Positions 32,962 to 36,297 of a DNA stretch of 36,297 nt are shown piece after piece. A model generated the notes under the pieces. The model saw nothing but the letters and a program-made list of their open reading frames with translations, searched no databases and had not been told where the DNA came from. The stretch spans positions 1-36,297 of the forward strand of contig CAAEBC010000067.1 of the NCBI GenBank assembly GCA_900753975.1. The letters are read 5' to 3'. A program made the position numbers and the translations under genes. This DNA comes from Clostridia bacterium (GTDB lineage: Bacteria > Bacillota > Clostridia > TANB77 > UBA1234). Positions within the stretch are counted from its first letter, which is position 1, and every line of letters starts with the position of its first letter.

Positions 32962-34299
32962 ATGTCAAAACCAATTGTTGCATTGATTGGAAGACCAAAT
33001 GTAGGCAAATCTACATTCTTTAATTATATAATAGGTGAAAGAAAATCAATAGTAGAAGATACACCAGGTGTTACGAGGGATCGTATTTATGCCGATACTG
33101 AGTGGAGAGGAAGAAAGTTTACTATTATTGATACAGGCGGTATAGAGCCTAAATCTAATGATGAAATACTTGTTCAAATGAAACGTCAAGCCCAAATTGC
33201 TATGGAAACGGCAGATGTTATTATTTTTCTTACAGATATAAAGCAAGGGGTTACTGCTACGGACTATGAAGTTGCTACGATGCTTAGAAAGACAGGTAAG
33301 CCAATTGTTTTAGTTTGTAATAAAGCTGATAATATTGGAGAAACTCCTGATGACATATATGAGTTTTATAATTTAGGACTTGGTGACCCTCTACCAGTAT
33401 CTGCTTTAAATCAACTTGGTACTGGTGAAGTTTTGGATGCTATTTATGATAAGTTTCCAGAAGAAGTAGAACTAGATGATGATGACGAATATATACATGT
33501 AGCTGTTATAGGCAAACCTAATGCTGGTAAATCTTCTTTGATAAATAAAATCTTAGGAGAAAATAGGCTGATAGTTTCAGATGTTGCCGGAACAACTAGA
33601 GATGCAATTGATACAAAATTTGAAAATGAATATGGCAAATATGTTTTTATAGATACAGCAGGTATAAGAAGAAAAAGCAAAATCGAAGAAGATATTGAAA
33701 AATACAGTATTTTACGTGCTAAAACTGCAATAGATAATGCTCATGTTTGTGTACTCGTAATAGATGCCACAGAAGGAGTAACCGACCAAGATGCTAAAAT
33801 AGCAGGTGAAGCTCATGAATCTGGTAAAGGTGTTATAATTTTAGTTAATAAGTGGGATGCTATGGAAAAGGAGACTGGAACACTAGAAAACTACAAAAAG
33901 ACAATACGTGAAAAATTATCTTATCTTGCGTATGCACCTATTTTATTTGTATCTGCACTTACTGGTCAAAGAGTTGACAAACTATTTCCACTTATAAATA
34001 GTGTAAATGAGAACAATTCAAAAAGAGTTTCAACTAGCATGCTAAATGATGTTATAAGAGAAGCGATTACTGCTGTACAGCCACCTAGTGATAAGGGAAG
34101 AAGGTTAAAGATATATTATGCAACTCAAGCATCTATAAGGCCACCGACATTTGTTGTATTTTGCAACAGCGCTAAACTTTTCCATTTTTCTTATCAAAGA
34201 TATCTTATAAATAACATTCGTGATAATTTTGGAGGATTAGAAGGTACACCGGTTAGATTAATTATTAGAGAAAAACAAAAAGAAGATAAAATTATATAA
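32962..34299 (+). CDS. der: Ribosome biogenesis GTPase Der (EngA)
   Basis: Double GTPase needed for 50S ribosomal subunit assembly. First G domain: GRPNVGKS (10-17), TRD, DTGG, NKAD. Second: GKPNAGKS, TRD, DTAGI, NKWD. A C-terminal KH-like domain follows (KIYYATQASIRPPTFVVF). 445 residues, normal length. ATG 32962 is preceded by GAGGTGAAG. An acidic stretch (EEVELDDDDEY) links the two G domains. plsY follows after 37 bases. Confidence 0.98.
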   Translation: MSKPIVALIGRPNVGKSTFFNYIIGERKSIVEDTPGVTRDRIYADTEWRGRKFTIIDTGGIEPKSNDEILVQMKRQAQIAMETADVIIFLTDIKQGVTATDYEVATMLRKTGKPIVLVCNKADNIGETPDDIYEFYNLGLGDPLPVSALNQLGTGEVLDAIYDKFPEEVELDDDDEYIHVAVIGKPNAGKSSLINKILGENRLIVSDVAGTTRDAIDTKFENEYGKYVFIDTAGIRRKSKIEEDIEKYSILRAKTAIDNAHVCVLVIDATEGVTDQDAKIAGEAHESGKGVIILVNKWDAMEKETGTLENYKKTIREKLSYLAYAPILFVSALTGQRVDKLFPLINSVNENNSKRVSTSMLNDVIREAITAVQPPSDKGRRLKIYYATQASIRPPTFVVFCNSAKLFHFSYQRYLINNIRDNFGGLEGTPVRLIIREKQKEDKII

Positions 34300-34336
34300 T
34301 TATAGGTTATAATGAAATAACAAAGGAGGAATTTTT

Positions 34337-35005
34337 ATGGTATGGCAAGTGCTTGTAATTGCTATCATAGCTTATTTGATAGGAAGTATTAATCCTTCGA
34401 TTATACTTTCAAAGTTACTTGGAAAAGGAGATATAAGAACTCAAGGTAGTGGAAATGCCGGAACAACCAACACACTTAGAGTCCTAGGCAAAGGACCAGC
34501 AGTTCTAGTACTTTTAATAGATGTTTTAAAAGCAGTTATAGCAGTTTTACTTGGGAAGTGGATTATTACTTGGGGAAATACAGCAGAAGCTATAAAGGTT
34601 TGTAACGATTATGCACTTATGGCTTCTGGCATAGGAGTTATATTAGGTCATAACTGGCCAATATATTATGGCTTTAAAGGTGGCAAAGGTGTTGCAACTT
34701 CACTTGGCGTTATTTTGGTAATTGAATGGAGAATAGGACTTATTTGCCTAGTATTTGCGCTTACACTAATGCTACTTTCTAGAATGGTTTCACTTGGTTC
34801 TATATCTGCTGCAATTTTGTATCCAGTTTTAGTATTTATACTTCCAGGTGCTGCTTTTAATAGTAAATGGTTATATTTAGCTTTTGCTGTAGTGCTTGCA
34901 CTTTTTGTTTTGTTTAGACATAAAGCAAATATCAAACGTTTATTAAATGGAACAGAAAACAAACTTTGGAAAACTAAGGCGGAAAAGAAAGCTGAATTGA
35001 AATAG
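34337..35005 (+). CDS. plsY: Acyl-phosphate:glycerol-3-phosphate acyltransferase PlsY
   Basis: Makes lysophosphatidic acid from acyl-phosphate and glycerol 3-phosphate, the first step of membrane phospholipid synthesis. About five membrane helices and the three PlsY motifs: GSINPS early on, GSGNAGTTN, and HNWPIYYGFKGGKGVAT. 222 residues; C-terminus basic. AAAGGAGG site upstream. The next gene, gpsA, supplies its glycerol 3-phosphate substrate. Confidence 0.96.
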   Translation: MVWQVLVIAIIAYLIGSINPSIILSKLLGKGDIRTQGSGNAGTTNTLRVLGKGPAVLVLLIDVLKAVIAVLLGKWIITWGNTAEAIKVCNDYALMASGIGVILGHNWPIYYGFKGGKGVATSLGVILVIEWRIGLICLVFALTLMLLSRMVSLGSISAAILYPVLVFILPGAAFNSKWLYLAFAVVLALFVLFRHKANIKRLLNGTENKLWKTKAEKKAELK

Positions 35006-35013
35006 TAAATGTT

Positions 35014-35088
35014 AAAAACAGATTTATAAAAGTATCCTTACATGTTTTATATGTATGATATCTATATGATTATAAATCTGTTTTTTTT
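35014..35088 (+). terminator. Terminator after plsY
   Basis: Arms 35014-35027 and 35071-35085 pair almost fully, with a long AT-rich loop that can fold further, followed by a run of eight T. It separates der-plsY from gpsA. Confidence 0.75.
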
Positions 35089-35119
35089 ATACAAATAGAA
35101 AATGCATAGAAAAATTTTC

Positions 35120-35148
35120 TTGATTATTTAACAAAAAAACATTATTTT
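35120..35148 (+). promoter_or_regulatory. gpsA promoter
   Basis: TTGATT (35120-35125), 17 bp, TATTTT (35143-35148), 24 bases before the start codon. Weak -10 box, so moderate confidence. Confidence 0.5.
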
Positions 35149-35172
35149 ATATCTAATTTAAGGAGGTCGTTT

Positions 35173-36165
35173 ATGAAGAAAAATATTGCAGTAATAGGTA
35201 GTGGAAGCTGGGGAGTTGCACTAGGAATGCTCCTTAACAAAAACGGTCACAACGTAAAAATGTGGTCTTACAATAAAGAAGAAGCCAGAATTATAAATGA
35301 AGAAAGAAAGTGTAAGTTTTTACCGGAAATTACTATACCAGATGAAATCACATGCTATACAGATTTTGAAAGTGCTATGAGAGATACAGAAATTGTATTA
35401 ATAGTTACACCGTCTAATGCAATTAGAGCTACACTAAATAATTTGAAGCCTTATGCAAACAAAAACCAAGTATTTGTTTTATGTTCTAAAGGAATGGAAG
35501 CAGATACACAAATGGTATATACAGAAGTTATAAAAGAAGTTTTACCAGAGGTGCATATTGCCGCCTTATCTGGACCAAGCCATGCAGAAGAAGTTTCTAC
35601 ATACACACCAACAGCAGTTGTAATCTCTTCCGAAGAGCCAGACGTTATGTACGAACTTCAAGAAGTTTTTATGAATGAATGCTTTAGAGTTTATACAAAT
35701 AACGACATGCTAGGTGTAGAAATGGGAGGCTCTCTAAAAAATATAATAGCACTTGCTTGTGGAATTGCTATTGGACTTGGATATGGAGACAATACTATAG
35801 CCGCATTAATTACAAGAGGACTTCTAGAAATCTCTAGACTAGGTGTTAGTAGAGGGGCAAAGAGTCAAACATTTTATGGACTTACCGGGCTTGGAGATTT
35901 ATTTGTAACATGTTCTAGTAGTCATAGTAGAAATAGACAGTGCGGCATTTTAATTGGAAAAGGCTACTCGATAGAAGATGCTAAAAAAGAAGTTGGAATG
36001 GTTGTAGAGGGAATAAATGCTGCAGACGGAGCTTACATTTTAGCGAGAAAACATGACGTTGTTACACCCATTATCGATGAAATGTACGACATCATTCATA
36101 ACGGAAAAAACGCCAAAGAAGCAACAGCAGTACTAATGACCCGAGGAAAAAAAGACGAAATGTAA
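35173..36165 (+). CDS. gpsA: Glycerol-3-phosphate dehydrogenase [NAD(P)+]
   Basis: Reduces dihydroxyacetone phosphate to sn-glycerol 3-phosphate for lipid synthesis. N-terminal Rossmann motif IGSGSWGVALG (8-18), CSKGMEA, LSGPSHAEEV, the catalytic lysine in GGSLKNIIALACG, and the signature GLTGLGDLFVTCSSSHSRNR. 330 residues, normal length. TTTAAGGAGG site upstream. The der-plsY-gpsA order is common in Firmicutes. Confidence 0.98.
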   Translation: MKKNIAVIGSGSWGVALGMLLNKNGHNVKMWSYNKEEARIINEERKCKFLPEITIPDEITCYTDFESAMRDTEIVLIVTPSNAIRATLNNLKPYANKNQVFVLCSKGMEADTQMVYTEVIKEVLPEVHIAALSGPSHAEEVSTYTPTAVVISSEEPDVMYELQEVFMNECFRVYTNNDMLGVEMGGSLKNIIALACGIAIGLGYGDNTIAALITRGLLEISRLGVSRGAKSQTFYGLTGLGDLFVTCSSSHSRNRQCGILIGKGYSIEDAKKEVGMVVEGINAADGAYILARKHDVVTPIIDEMYDIIHNGKNAKEATAVLMTRGKKDEM

Positions 36166-36238
36166 AATTAAACTCTATCCCATTTAAAATTAAATAAGTG
36201 AAAGTGCAGGCAGGTCTGATAATACTTTTAGTAGCAAT

Positions 36239-36280
36239 TTTGTCAAGGTGGAGATGGCAAAGCCATACTACCTTGACAAA
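36239..36280. repeat. Compound inverted repeat at the window end
   Basis: Outer arms 36239-36249 and 36270-36280 pair perfectly over 11 bp; within them ATGGC (36254-36258) and GCCAT (36262-36266) make a second 5-bp stem around AAA. No T-run follows, so it is not a terminator. The flank from 36208 onward is less AT-rich than the 40 bases after gpsA, so it may be one end of a mobile or repeated element that continues outside the window. I cannot name it. Confidence 0.6.
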
Positions 36281-36297
36281 GCCTTGCGGATAAAAGT

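Noticed and set aside
1..36297. CRISPR array, tRNA or rRNA genes
   Set aside because: Looked for regularly spaced repeats, CCA-ended cloverleafs and rRNA stretches; none were evident by eye.

Overview
The window is AT-rich DNA with tightly packed genes and strong Shine-Dalgarno sites. It looks like a chromosome segment of a low-GC, endospore-forming Gram-positive of class Clostridia (Bacillota), probably an uncultured one. The grounds are the gene order (radA-disA-carD, der-plsY-gpsA), a T-box ahead of pheST, a CotF-type spore-coat pair and a DacF-type carboxypeptidase. No name can be given from sequence alone.

Layout. (1) 46-1249, minus: a D-Ala-D-Ala carboxypeptidase split by one extra base. 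(2) 1470-11965: one promoter, ten plus-strand genes and one strong terminator, forming a divergent Tad/type IV-pilus-like secretion operon. It has a CpaB-like SAF protein, two ParA/TadZ-like proteins with ruined Walker A motifs, a CpaF-like ATPase with its own membrane anchor, a 790-residue TadB-TadC-like double platform protein, three related pilin-like proteins, a further small membrane protein, and a large anchored protein ending in a His/Cys motif. There is no secretin and no prepilin peptidase. (3) 12061-19181: uvrC, pgi and a GH15 glucoamylase-family gene on the plus strand. Between them lie three minus-strand single-gene units, two of which are paralogous multi-pass membrane proteins flanking uvrC. 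(4) 19204-24039: radA, disA, carD and a DnaB-like RecA-fold ATPase. (5) 24044-29625: pheST under a phenylalanine T-box, with three more single-gene units around it: an unknown 211-residue protein, a 63-residue two-helix protein and a zinc-ribbon/NADAR-like protein. (6) 29692-36165: a CotF-like pair, an MBOAT acyltransferase with a DHHW partner, then der, plsY and gpsA. The window ends in an unexplained hairpin element.

Two patterns stand out. The first is the pilus-like operon, whose core ATPase and platform are recognisable but whose surface subunits and accessory NTPase-like proteins are unlike described Tad systems. The second is six self-contained cassettes (own TTGACA-17-bp promoter, one gene, mostly an own terminator) set between housekeeping genes. 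Several are clearly richer in G+C than their neighbours, which suggests repeated acquisition. Most housekeeping promoters here also keep an exact 17-bp spacer but have weaker -35 boxes.
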